A DNA stretch of 64,000 nucleotides from Thiosulfatimonas sediminis (lineage in GTDB: Bacteria; Pseudomonadota; Gammaproteobacteria; Thiomicrospirales; Thiomicrospiraceae), in NCBI RefSeq assembly GCF_011398355.1, contig NZ_AP021889.1:1984001-2048000 (forward strand), read 5' to 3'. Of the stretch, positions 48,875-57,676 are shown in pieces. Positions within the stretch are counted from its first letter, which is position 1, and the number at the start of each line of letters is the position of its first letter. Both the position numbers and the translations under genes were made by a program. Under the pieces are notes generated by a model that was not told the DNA's origin, made no database searches, and was given only the letters and a program-made list of their open reading frames with translations.

Positions 48875-49225
48875 TTACTCCGCAACTTTCGCGTTCGCAG
48901 CAGCCATCAAGTTTTTCAACTCGCCATTTTCAGCCAACTCAAGCGTGATGTCACACCCCCCTTGTAGTTCACCATCAATGTATAACTGCGGGAAAGTCGG
49001 CCAATCTTGATATTTAGGAAGATGTTCAAAAATCAACGCATCCGCCAGTACATTGACAAAAGCAAACTTCTCACCGGTATCGACTAAGGCTTGCGCAGCG
49101 CGGCTTGAAAAACCACAAGATGGCATTTGTGGCGTGCCTTTCATATAAATAACCACTGGGTTATTACTCACCTGCTCGTTAATACGTGCCAGAGTCTCTT
49201 GTACAATTGGGTCTAGGTTTTCCAT
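48875..49225 (-). CDS. grxD: Monothiol glutaredoxin GrxD
   Basis: 116 residues, with the monothiol active site CGFS (KGTPQMPSCGFSSRAAQ, Cys about 38) and the glutathione-binding WPTFPQLYIDGELQGGCDI. CGFS glutaredoxins bind and transfer [2Fe-2S] clusters. AAAGGATTATCAG precedes the ATG. Confidence 0.96.
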   Translation of the reverse strand: MENLDPIVQETLARINEQVSNNPVVIYMKGTPQMPSCGFSSRAAQALVDTGEKFAFVNVLADALIFEHLPKYQDWPTFPQLYIDGELQGGCDITLELAENGELKNLMAAANAKVAE

Positions 49226-49362
49226 CTGATAATCCTTTTAAATAAAACTTTTTAATGGTTGTAGCCATTCTACTTAATTTCATAGAAATTCATAGTTAGA
49301 GTAACTATGGGCTAAAAAACTTCTTTCAAGGGCAAAGCCTCATTGAAAATTCGGCACACAGC

Positions 49363-51186
49363 CTAAAGCGTTTTATCAACGTGTTTTTGCAACCAAAACT
49401 CTAACAAGGCGGCGTGCCATAATTTTGAACCCTGAATCGCCGTAAACGCATTTTCCGCTTCCGGCGCATCCAACAATTCAGTCAGTTTTTGTTGATTAAA
49501 AATCCCGCGTTTTTGCGCTGCTGGAGAAGTCAACAATCCTTTCATAAACTGATAAAAATCACCGCGTACATATTTTAACGCCGGCATAGGAAAGGCCACT
49601 TTCGGACGGTCAATTATTTCATCGGGAACCATGCCACGACCAATCGCTTTCAAAATATGCTTACCCCCGGTTTTCAATTCCGGCGGCGCGGCCATCGCCC
49701 ATTCCACTAAATCATGGTCTAAAAACGGCACACGCGCTTCCAAACTCCATGCCATCGTCATATTATCCACCCGTTTTACTGGGTCATCGACAATCAAAGT
49801 GGTGGTATCCAAGCGCAACACTTGATCCAAAAACGTATCTGCACCACCTTCACTCAAACGATCGCCCACAAACTCACCAGTGACATCACCCACATGATAC
49901 TGTTCATTTATCACCGACAACCACTCTTGATGCGAACGGTCAAAATAGAAAGGGGCAAACGCCTGCAAAGCTTGCTGCGGATCTTGTCCATCAATGTTTT
50001 TACCAGCTTCCGCCATTAAGGGATACCAAAAATAACCGCCAAAGACCTCATCCGCACCTTGTCCAGAAAGCACAACTTTCACTTCTTTAGCCACTTGTTC
50101 AGAAAGCAAATAAAAGGCAACCGCATCTTGTCCGACCATAGGTTCGGACATCGCCGCAACCGCCTCGTGTAATCTAGGAAGGACGGTCTCGTTAGCAATA
50201 TGAAATTTTTTGTGTTGCGTATGATAGCGCTCGGCAACCATATCGGAAAACTCAAACTCATTGCCCTTTTCTTCCGGTGCATCTTCAAAACCAATCGAAT
50301 ACGTTTTGATATTTGCAACACCAGCCTCCGCTAACATCGCCACCAGTAGACTCGAATCCAATCCGCCAGACAACAAAACACCAACCGGCACATCGGCAGC
50401 CGTTAAACGCTTATGCACAGCCTGTTTGAGCGCTTGATGAATGGCCTCTACCCATTGCTCTTCGTTTTGCGGAGTTGCTTGACCTTTAAAGGTCGCGCTT
50501 CTAGGGCGTTGCGCAGTTAGATGCCAATACTGCTTTTTAAATAGTTGCCCATCTGGATTAATGACCATCCAGTGTCCCGGCTCGAGTTTGCGAATCCCTT
50601 TTAAAATGGTATGTGGTGCGGGAATTACCGCGTGCAAAGTCAGCTGAAAATGCAAACCAATCGGATCAATTCCGGTATCAATCCCATCGGTCGCCAACAG
50701 TGCTTGGGTGTTTGAGGCAAAACGCAGACCGCCTTCAACCATCGAATAATAAAGAGGCTTGATGCCAATACGATCTCGCGCCATCAATAGCTGTTGTTGA
50801 TGGTCATCCCAAATGGCAAAGGCAAACATCCCCTCAAAATGATTAACGCACTCCATGCCCCATTGGCGATAGGCCTTTAAAATCACTTCCGTGTCAGAAT
50901 GCGAGTGAAAACTCTGCCCTAACTCGATCAATTCATCGCGCAATGCCACATAATTGTAAATGCAGCCGTTAAACACCAGTGCCAGTTCTTGATCGAGCAT
51001 CGGCTGATGTCCGCCAGACGACAAATCAATAATCGCTAAACGCTTGTGTCCCAAACCAACGTGGCCATCCAACCAAATGCCTTCGTCATCCGGGCCTCGC
51101 TGTTGCATACTTGCCAACATCGGCGCTAAACGCTGTGCGCTTGCCTGTTGCCCGTTAAAATAAATTTCACCACAAATGCCGCACAT
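49363..51186 (-). CDS. AsnB-type glutamine amidotransferase, NAGGN-synthesis-like
   Basis: 607 residues from ATG 51186, which makes Cys2 the nucleophile (MCGICGEIYFNG); 48 upstream codons in frame are not family-like. N-terminal class II glutaminase (RGPDDEGIW, NGCIYNY), then the synthetase domain with PP-loop LSGGLDSSLLVAMLAEAG. Segments HAVIPAPHTILKGIRKL, MSEPMVGQDAVAFYLLSEQV and SGQGADEVFGGYFWYP resemble the amidotransferase that makes the osmolyte N-acetylglutaminylglutamine amide more than housekeeping AsnB. The partner ligase/acetyltransferase gene is not adjacent. If not that, it is asparagine synthase. Confidence 0.8.
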   Translation of the reverse strand: MCGICGEIYFNGQQASAQRLAPMLASMQQRGPDDEGIWLDGHVGLGHKRLAIIDLSSGGHQPMLDQELALVFNGCIYNYVALRDELIELGQSFHSHSDTEVILKAYRQWGMECVNHFEGMFAFAIWDDHQQQLLMARDRIGIKPLYYSMVEGGLRFASNTQALLATDGIDTGIDPIGLHFQLTLHAVIPAPHTILKGIRKLEPGHWMVINPDGQLFKKQYWHLTAQRPRSATFKGQATPQNEEQWVEAIHQALKQAVHKRLTAADVPVGVLLSGGLDSSLLVAMLAEAGVANIKTYSIGFEDAPEEKGNEFEFSDMVAERYHTQHKKFHIANETVLPRLHEAVAAMSEPMVGQDAVAFYLLSEQVAKEVKVVLSGQGADEVFGGYFWYPLMAEAGKNIDGQDPQQALQAFAPFYFDRSHQEWLSVINEQYHVGDVTGEFVGDRLSEGGADTFLDQVLRLDTTTLIVDDPVKRVDNMTMAWSLEARVPFLDHDLVEWAMAAPPELKTGGKHILKAIGRGMVPDEIIDRPKVAFPMPALKYVRGDFYQFMKGLLTSPAAQKRGIFNQQKLTELLDAPEAENAFTAIQGSKLWHAALLEFWLQKHVDKTL

Positions 51187-51247
51187 ACCTTCTGGCTCCT
51201 TTAAAATGAGTGTCGTTATTGTAACAATTTCACCCAAGGCATAAACA

Positions 51248-51898
51248 ATGAAAGTCATTGGACTGACCGGCGGCATCGGCTCCGGAAAAAGCACTTTTTG
51301 CGCATTAATCCGCAAACATGGCATCGCCACAATTGATAGCGATCAGCTTGCCAGACAAGTCGTTGCCCCAAAGACACCAGGTTTAGCCGCCGTGATTGCT
51401 GAATTTGGCACATCGATTCTTCAGCAAGACGGTTCACTGAATCGCGCCGCGCTACGCCAGCAAATCTTTGCCGACCCAAATGACCAAGCGCCAAGACAGA
51501 AACTGGAAGCGATATTGCATCCACTGATTCAAGCACAAACCCAACAACAAATTCGCGGCTATCAACAAGATGCGCGCTATAACGCCCCCTATTTACTGGT
51601 GGCAATTCCATTACTGGTTGAAGGAATCTTGAAAACCGGCTGCAAGCCAAGCTATTTGGATGAGATTTGGGTACTGGATTGTTCTCGAGAAACACAAGTT
51701 GCCCGTGCTAGCCAGCGGGACGGCGCCAGCGTTGAGCAAATTAACAACATTCTGGCTAACCAAGCAAGCCGCCAACAGAGATTAACCTATGCCGATAAAG
51801 TTATTAATAATGAAAACGGCCTAGCCGAGTTGGAAGCTGAAATTACGCGCCTATTGAAAGAAAACATAGACGCGCAACAAGCTCGCCCTAATCACTGA
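51248..51898 (+). CDS. coaE: Dephospho-CoA kinase
   Basis: 216 residues; last step of coenzyme A synthesis. P-loop GLTGGIGSGKSTF (about 6-18), IDSDQLARQVV, HPLIQAQ and LVAIPLLVE are all standard CoaE features, and the closing YADKVINNENGLAELE region is present. AAGGCATAAACA precedes the ATG. The 3' end overlaps glcF by 11 bp tail to tail. Confidence 0.95.
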   Translation: MKVIGLTGGIGSGKSTFCALIRKHGIATIDSDQLARQVVAPKTPGLAAVIAEFGTSILQQDGSLNRAALRQQIFADPNDQAPRQKLEAILHPLIQAQTQQQIRGYQQDARYNAPYLLVAIPLLVEGILKTGCKPSYLDEIWVLDCSRETQVARASQRDGASVEQINNILANQASRQQRLTYADKVINNENGLAELEAEITRLLKENIDAQQARPNH

Positions 51899-53093
51899 AT
51901 AACTCGATCCAATGTTTTACCGGAGTTTTCGTACCCTTCTGCAAATGCATTAAACAGCCGATATTGGCTGTGACAATCACTTCCGGCTCTTTTTCCAAGA
52001 GACTTTGTAATTTCTGCGCGCGCAATTCTTTAGAGAGTTTAGGTTGGAAAAATGAATAGGTGCCCGCCGAACCACAGCACAGATGCGAATCTTGCACCGG
52101 ACTGACACGATAACCTAATTTACGTAACGTTTTCTCGACCACCCCTTGTAACTTCTGACCATGTTGCAAAGTGCAGGGCGAATGAAATGTGATTTTCTGA
52201 TTATCATAATGGGTCAAACTGGATAAATCCTGCTGCAATAAAAATTCAGAAATATCATAGGTCGCAGCAACCACTCTTTGTGCTTTTTCAATATACTCGA
52301 CATCATCCCGCAACAGATGCGCATACTCTTTGACCATGGCTCCACAACCACTGGCATTGGAAATTATCGCCTGTGCGCCTTGGTCTAAATAATCACACCA
52401 CGCATCCACATTGGCTTTAATTTGACGCAAGGCCGCTGTATGCCCAGAAAGATGATGCTCAATCGCCCCACAACATTGCGACTGCGATGTTTGCAGCACA
52501 TGAAAGCCCAACTTGTTCAACACCTTAATGGTCGCCTGATTGATATTCGGCGCTAAGGCCGGCTGAACACAGCCGGCAATCAACAATATCGATTTCTGCA
52601 AGGCATCGGCACGGTCTTGCAACTGCTGCTGTAATGCCAACTCGGCAACTGAAAACTTCAACGCATTAGAGTGACGTAAAAACGGCAAGCATTTCAGTAC
52701 CGTATTAAACAACCAAGGAGTGGTTAAACTTTTACGAACCGAATAGCGCACAAAACGCTGCCAAGGATTACGCGGGCAAGCTTGCTCAACCGCGTCTCGT
52801 CCAATATCCAATAGATGTCCATACTCGACTCCAGATGGGCAAGTGGTTTCACAAGCTCGACACGTCAAGCAACGGTCTAAATGTACCAAGCTGTTTGCAG
52901 AAACCGGGTTTCCCTCTAAAGCGCTTTTAATGAGATAAATGCGCCCGCGAGGTGAATCCAATTCGTCGCCTAAAATCCCATAGGTTGGGCAAGCAGAAAG
53001 GCAGAAGCCACAATGCACGCAACTGCGCAAAATTTTATCGGCTGTCCTGCCCTGTTCTGTGGCCAATAAATCTTCAGGTAAATGGGTCTGCAT
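51888..53093 (-). CDS. glcF: Glycolate oxidase iron-sulfur subunit GlcF
   Basis: 401 residues. Two 4Fe-4S motifs (CVHCGFCLSACP about 27, CLTCRACETTCP about 77) are followed by two cysteine-rich CCG domains (SQCCGAIEHHLSG, LCCGSAGTYSFF). It passes electrons from the GlcD flavin to quinone at the membrane. It is the last gene of glcD-glcE-glcF, starting 5 bp after glcE. Confidence 0.94.
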   Translation of the reverse strand: MQTHLPEDLLATEQGRTADKILRSCVHCGFCLSACPTYGILGDELDSPRGRIYLIKSALEGNPVSANSLVHLDRCLTCRACETTCPSGVEYGHLLDIGRDAVEQACPRNPWQRFVRYSVRKSLTTPWLFNTVLKCLPFLRHSNALKFSVAELALQQQLQDRADALQKSILLIAGCVQPALAPNINQATIKVLNKLGFHVLQTSQSQCCGAIEHHLSGHTAALRQIKANVDAWCDYLDQGAQAIISNASGCGAMVKEYAHLLRDDVEYIEKAQRVVAATYDISEFLLQQDLSSLTHYDNQKITFHSPCTLQHGQKLQGVVEKTLRKLGYRVSPVQDSHLCCGSAGTYSFFQPKLSKELRAQKLQSLLEKEPEVIVTANIGCLMHLQKGTKTPVKHWIELFSD

Positions 53094-53098
53094 AGCGG

Positions 53099-54067
53099 TT
53101 ACAAATCTTTAAAAACGTGATGCGGGTCAAAGACTTTCTTTAAACCCTGCTTAATCTTTTTAACCCCCTTACCATCGTTATGACGCGGTAAGAAGCGGTC
53201 GTCCCATAAGGTCACATACGGGTGTTCAGGTTTATTTTTACTCGAAATCCAGCGACGAGTGCCTCCCATGCCAACCGCCAAGGTACCGTCAATACATGGA
53301 TTGGTGCTTTCCACATCCAAGCGCCATAACTTCTGCCCTGGCTGTAAAACAGGTTTAAATGGGTTTAAGATTTGCCATATTGAATTATCGACCGCTTCAA
53401 CCCCAACGCGATTGGTCTGTTTTGGGTGCGCGCCCATAACACGATAATAAAAATAACCGCGGTAATAGGCCGAACCAGACAAGGGCAAAGACGTCCCCGC
53501 CATCTGATTCATCAGCACAATCGCATCGCACTCCGGCATCTCAATACGGTAGGTAACCTCCTCCACCAATGGCACGACCTTCAAACTAAGTTCGGTTACC
53601 AATGCCATAGACCCTTTCGAACCAGCCAGCATCCGCGATACATCATAGCCCGCAACATTTTTAATCATCTTGCCGCCAAAATTCAATTCACGTCCTTGTC
53701 CATCCAGCAGTTTGGTGCCCAACACATAATCGCGCAACTTACCACGAAACGGCTTTGCCGGTCCGGTCAACGCACAAGCATAGGTACCACCAATCGTTGA
53801 ATTACCGTACTCAGGTGGTTCAAACGCAACCATCTGATTTTTTTCAGCCAAAACTTGATGCAATTCGCTTAGCGTTGTACCGGCTCTCACCGTAATCACT
53901 AATTCAGACGGCTCATACGAAAGCACGCCCGAATAGGCCGCCATAGACAAAAGTTCCGCATCGTTTTTAAGCGGGACTTTGGAACCACCACCGACAATTT
54001 GTAAGGTTTTTTGGTCGACGGCGGCTTCTTTAATCTGTTCAGCCATCTGATTAAATTGTTGCTGCAT
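53099..54067 (-). CDS. glcE: Glycolate oxidase FAD-binding subunit GlcE
   Basis: 322 residues from ATG 54067, which overlaps the glcD stop by one base (TAATG). FAD-binding PCMH fold: KTLQIVGGGSKVPL, VRAGTTLSELHQVL, EPPEYGNSTIGGTYAC, GKMIKNVAGYDVSRMLAG. It lacks the large catalytic C-terminal domain of GlcD, as GlcE proteins do. It is translationally coupled to glcD. Confidence 0.94.
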   Translation of the reverse strand: MQQQFNQMAEQIKEAAVDQKTLQIVGGGSKVPLKNDAELLSMAAYSGVLSYEPSELVITVRAGTTLSELHQVLAEKNQMVAFEPPEYGNSTIGGTYACALTGPAKPFRGKLRDYVLGTKLLDGQGRELNFGGKMIKNVAGYDVSRMLAGSKGSMALVTELSLKVVPLVEEVTYRIEMPECDAIVLMNQMAGTSLPLSGSAYYRGYFYYRVMGAHPKQTNRVGVEAVDNSIWQILNPFKPVLQPGQKLWRLDVESTNPCIDGTLAVGMGGTRRWISSKNKPEHPYVTLWDDRFLPRHNDGKGVKKIKQGLKKVFDPHHVFKDL

Positions 54068-55503
54068 TAAAAACGCTCCAAATGCGCAAATGGCAATTCG
54101 CCATGGTGGACGTGCATATGCCCCAGCTCGGCACAACGGTGAAGCGTTGGCACGGCCTTGCCGGGATTGAGTAACCCAGTGTCATCAAACACCGCTTTGA
54201 TGCCATGAAAAATTTCAAGTTCCGCCCCTTGATACTGGTGACACATCGAATTTAGCTTTTCGACACCGACCCCATGCTCACCGGTAATCGTACCGCCAAC
54301 ATCGACACACAGATTGAGAATATCGCAGCCAAATCTCTCTGTCTGCGCCAACTCACCCGGTTTATTCGCATCGTATAAAATCAGCGGATGCAGATTGCCG
54401 TCACCGGCATGGAACACATTCGCCACACGTAATCCGTACTTTTTCGATAGCTTGGCAATCTCTTCCAATACATACGCCAACTTGCTGCGCGGAATGGTGC
54501 CGTCCATACAATAATAATCCGGCGAATAACGCCCGACAGCAGGAAAGGCATTTTTGCGTCCTTGCCATAGCGCCACCCGTTCGCGCTCATTTTGCGAAAC
54601 GATAATTTTATAAGCTCCTTCAGCGGTAAGAATATCCGCCACGCGCTTAGCATCAACTTGTACCTGGTCGTGACTGCCATCCACTTCGCACAGCAATAAG
54701 GCCTCGGCTTCAGTTGGATAACCCACCTGCGCAAAATCTTCTGCCGCTTGAATCGAAAACTTATCCATCATCTCCAAACCCGCAGGAATAATTCCCTGTT
54801 TTAAAACCGCCGTCACCGCTTCGGCGCACTCATTGACCGATTGGAACGCAGCCATCACCAACTGCGCGGCTTCTGGTTTAGGCAACAGCTTAAGCTTTAT
54901 TTCGACAATGACGCCCAACAACCCCTCAGATCCATTCAGCATTGCCAGCAAATCGACACCATCATCTTTTTCATCAAAAATATACTCTTCGCCATCCATA
55001 TTCAGCACGCGCAGCGAATTGACGTTATGCACCGTCAAACCATATTTTAAACAATGCACGCCCCCCGAGTTTTCAGCCACATTACCGCCAATTGAACAAG
55101 CAATTTGCGATGACGGGTCTGGCGCATAGTAAAGACCATACTGGCGAACGGCTTCCGAGACCTGGATATTGCGCACCCCTGGCTGAACCACGGCAATGCG
55201 CTGCAAAGGGTCGATTTTTAAAATCTTATTCAACTTTGACAAGCCCAACACAATACCGTTTTTCAACGGCAGGGTTCCACCAGCTAAACCAGTGCCTGAA
55301 CCGCGTGTAATCACTGGGGTCTGATACGCTTTACAGATACGCAAAACCTGCTTAACCTGATCATCGGTTTCCGGCAGGACAACCGCCAACGGCTTCTCCC
55401 GATAGGCCGAAAGCGCATCACACTCATACGGTCGACATTGCTCCTCCGTCGCTAATACCGAGGCTTTCGGCAACGCATTTTTTAGTGCTTCAATAACGGA
55501 CAT
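54067..55503 (-). CDS. glcD: Glycolate oxidase catalytic subunit GlcD
   Basis: 478 residues from ATG 55503 (CAAGAGAT upstream). FAD-binding domain with RPYECDALSAYREKPLAVVL, TRGSGTGLAGGTLPL and PDPSSQIACSIGGNVAENSG, then the FAD-oxidase C-terminal domain with VFHAGDGNLHPLILYD and GEHGVGVEKL. It oxidises glycolate to glyoxylate. In an autotroph this fits salvage of phosphoglycolate made by Rubisco; that link is inference. The operon is divergent from a glyoxylate-type aminotransferase. Confidence 0.95.
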   Translation of the reverse strand: MSVIEALKNALPKASVLATEEQCRPYECDALSAYREKPLAVVLPETDDQVKQVLRICKAYQTPVITRGSGTGLAGGTLPLKNGIVLGLSKLNKILKIDPLQRIAVVQPGVRNIQVSEAVRQYGLYYAPDPSSQIACSIGGNVAENSGGVHCLKYGLTVHNVNSLRVLNMDGEEYIFDEKDDGVDLLAMLNGSEGLLGVIVEIKLKLLPKPEAAQLVMAAFQSVNECAEAVTAVLKQGIIPAGLEMMDKFSIQAAEDFAQVGYPTEAEALLLCEVDGSHDQVQVDAKRVADILTAEGAYKIIVSQNERERVALWQGRKNAFPAVGRYSPDYYCMDGTIPRSKLAYVLEEIAKLSKKYGLRVANVFHAGDGNLHPLILYDANKPGELAQTERFGCDILNLCVDVGGTITGEHGVGVEKLNSMCHQYQGAELEIFHGIKAVFDDTGLLNPGKAVPTLHRCAELGHMHVHHGELPFAHLERF

Positions 55504-55575
55504 TTTTATCTCTTGTAAGTGGCAACGGCTAGCCATTATAATTGGGCGCAATCATTTTTCTATAGAGGATAATCT

Positions 55576-56691
55576 ATGCAGTCATTCAATCCACCTATAA
55601 GAACACTTATGGGGCCTGGTCCATCAGATATCCATCCTCGTGTTTTGCAAGCCATGGCTCGCCCAACCATTGGTCACCTTGACCCCGCTTTTATCGGCAT
55701 GATGGACGAAGTAAAAGCACTGCTAAAATACGCTTTCCAAACAAAAAATGAGCTAACTATGCCTGTTTCCGCGCCTGGCTCAGCCGGTATGGAAACCTGT
55801 TTCGTTAATTTAGTCGAACCCGGTGACAAAGTTATCGTCTGTATCAACGGGGTGTTCGGTATGCGCATGAAAGAAAACATCGAACGCTTTGGCGGCGAGG
55901 CGATTGTGGTTGCCGATGACTGGGGCACCGCGGTAACGCCAGCCAAAGTCGAAGCCGCTTGTTGCGCGCATCCTGATGCGAAAATTGTTGCCTTTGTGCA
56001 CGCAGAAACCTCCACCGGAGCTTGCTCCGATGCAAAAACGCTGTGTGAAATTGCCCGTAAACACAACTGCATCAGTATTGTTGACGCAGTAACCTCTCTT
56101 GGTGGCGTTGAGTTACGTGTTGATGACTGGGGGATTGATGCCATCTATTCAGGCACGCAAAAATGCCTCTCCTGCGTACCCGGCATTTCCCCTGTTTCTT
56201 TCTCTGAAAAAGCGCTGGATAAAGTCCGCAACCGCAGCAGCAAAGTACCAAGCTGGTTTTTAGATCTTAACCTCGTGATGGGCTATTGGGGTAGCGGAGC
56301 AAAACGTGCTTATCACCACACCGCTCCGGTGAACACGCTATATGCGCTACACGAATCGCTGGTGATGCTAAAGAACGAAGGGCTGGAAAATGCTTGGCAG
56401 CGTCACGCCAATCTACACCAAGAATTAAAAATCGGCTTAGAAGAAATCGGCATTAATTTTGTCGTAAATGAAGCCGAGCGTTTACCGCAGCTAAACTCAG
56501 TTTGGATTCCAGAAGGCGTTGACGACGCGCAAATTCGTAGCACCCTTTTAAACGAATACAACTTAGAAATTGGTGCGGGACTTGGCGACTTTGCCGGTAA
56601 AGTTTGGCGTATCGGCTTAATGGGCGAATCCTGTAAAAAAGAAAAAGTACTCTTTTGCGTTGCCGCGCTAAAAGCCGTCTTAGGCAAATAA
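55576..56691 (+). CDS. Alanine/serine-glyoxylate aminotransferase-like PLP enzyme
   Basis: 371 residues, fold-type I class V aminotransferase. It opens with TLMGPGPSDIHPRVLQAM, has SAPGSAGMETCFVNL, the PLP-aspartate in SIVDAVTSLGGV, and the PLP lysine in YSGTQKCLSCVPG (about 196). Members convert glyoxylate to glycine using alanine or serine. It is divergent from glcDEF with 72 bp between start codons, so glycolate would pass through glyoxylate to glycine. The amino donor is not resolved by sequence. Confidence 0.88.
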   Translation: MQSFNPPIRTLMGPGPSDIHPRVLQAMARPTIGHLDPAFIGMMDEVKALLKYAFQTKNELTMPVSAPGSAGMETCFVNLVEPGDKVIVCINGVFGMRMKENIERFGGEAIVVADDWGTAVTPAKVEAACCAHPDAKIVAFVHAETSTGACSDAKTLCEIARKHNCISIVDAVTSLGGVELRVDDWGIDAIYSGTQKCLSCVPGISPVSFSEKALDKVRNRSSKVPSWFLDLNLVMGYWGSGAKRAYHHTAPVNTLYALHESLVMLKNEGLENAWQRHANLHQELKIGLEEIGINFVVNEAERLPQLNSVWIPEGVDDAQIRSTLLNEYNLEIGAGLGDFAGKVWRIGLMGESCKKEKVLFCVAALKAVLGK

Positions 56692-56732
56692 GCCCCTTGC
56701 TCAGCCAAATTATTCTAGGCCACCCCACTCCG

Positions 56733-56762
56733 AAAGGCGCAGATAAATCCTGCGCTTTTTTG
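56733..56762 (+). terminator. Terminator of the aminotransferase gene
   Basis: AAAGGCGCAG/CTGCGCTTTTTT stem with a loop of about seven bases and a T6 run, about 40 bp after the stop. Confidence 0.75.
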
Positions 56763-56794
56763 CTTTAACGACTTATCAAAACACCAAGAAGACT

Positions 56795-57577
56795 ATGACA
56801 ACCAATCGCATCGCAAATAAAACCGCTTTGATTACCGGCGCCACCTCCGGTTTTGGTAAAGCCACTGCACACGCTTTAGCACAGATGAATGTCAACCTAA
56901 TTCTGTTGGGACGCCGTTCTGAACGATTACAAGAATTACAACAGACCTTGAGCAATCTGCATCCCAAATTACATCTGCGCACACTTGCTTTAGACATTAA
57001 AAAGTATGATGGGGTAAAGACGGAGTTGGAAGCAATTATGGCAAAAACACCGATAGATATTCTGATTAATAATGCAGGGCTCGCTTCAGGATTAAGCTCT
57101 ATTGTCGATGGCGACTTAGACGATTGGGAGCAAATGATTGACACCAATCTAAAAGGTTTGCTGTACGTTAGCCGCACCATCCTACCGCAGATGAAACAAC
57201 GCAACCAAGGGCATGTGATTAATATTGGCTCTATGGCTGGTAATACCACTTACCCAAACGGCAATGTGTACTGCGCCACCAAAGCCGCCGTTCACACTTT
57301 AGGCCAAGCAATGAATATTGATTTAACGGGCACCGGCATTCGCGTCTGTACGCTTGCGCCTGGCGCCGCCAACACGGAGTTTTCCGAAGTAAGATTTCAT
57401 GGCGATAAGCTGAAAGCGGATAAAGTCTACCAAGGCTTTCAACCGCTTTTGGCCGAAGACATTGCCGAAATGATTGTCTATGTGCTTAATGCGCCTGCCC
57501 ATGTAAACATCCAAAAAGTGGATATGATGCCAACAGCACAACGCACGCCTTATCATTTACATCAGGAAATCGACTAG
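56795..57577 (+). CDS. Short-chain dehydrogenase (YdfG-like)
   Basis: 260 residues. The Rossmann motif is TGATSGFGKATAHALA, with NNAG (about 91) and the catalytic YxxxK as YCATKAAVHTL, followed by LAPGAANTEFSEVRFHGDK. The latter and QKVDMMPTAQ near the end fit the YdfG group of NADP-dependent 3-hydroxy acid/serine dehydrogenases. The physiological substrate is uncertain. Separate from the aminotransferase by a terminator. Confidence 0.87.
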   Translation: MTTNRIANKTALITGATSGFGKATAHALAQMNVNLILLGRRSERLQELQQTLSNLHPKLHLRTLALDIKKYDGVKTELEAIMAKTPIDILINNAGLASGLSSIVDGDLDDWEQMIDTNLKGLLYVSRTILPQMKQRNQGHVINIGSMAGNTTYPNGNVYCATKAAVHTLGQAMNIDLTGTGIRVCTLAPGAANTEFSEVRFHGDKLKADKVYQGFQPLLAEDIAEMIVYVLNAPAHVNIQKVDMMPTAQRTPYHLHQEID

Positions 57578-57676
57578 ACGAGCACCAATCTATTCAAAGC
57601 GTAAAATCCATGGCCAGCGTGTAAACGACAAAAATCAAAGCAAAACGGCTGTTTTGCAAGCAGGCTTATGGGTCAC

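Noticed and set aside
51187-51330. 48-codon N-terminal extension of the amidotransferase
   Set aside because: Class II glutaminases need Cys at position 2 after Met removal, which ATG 51186 provides. The extension would also overlap coaE.
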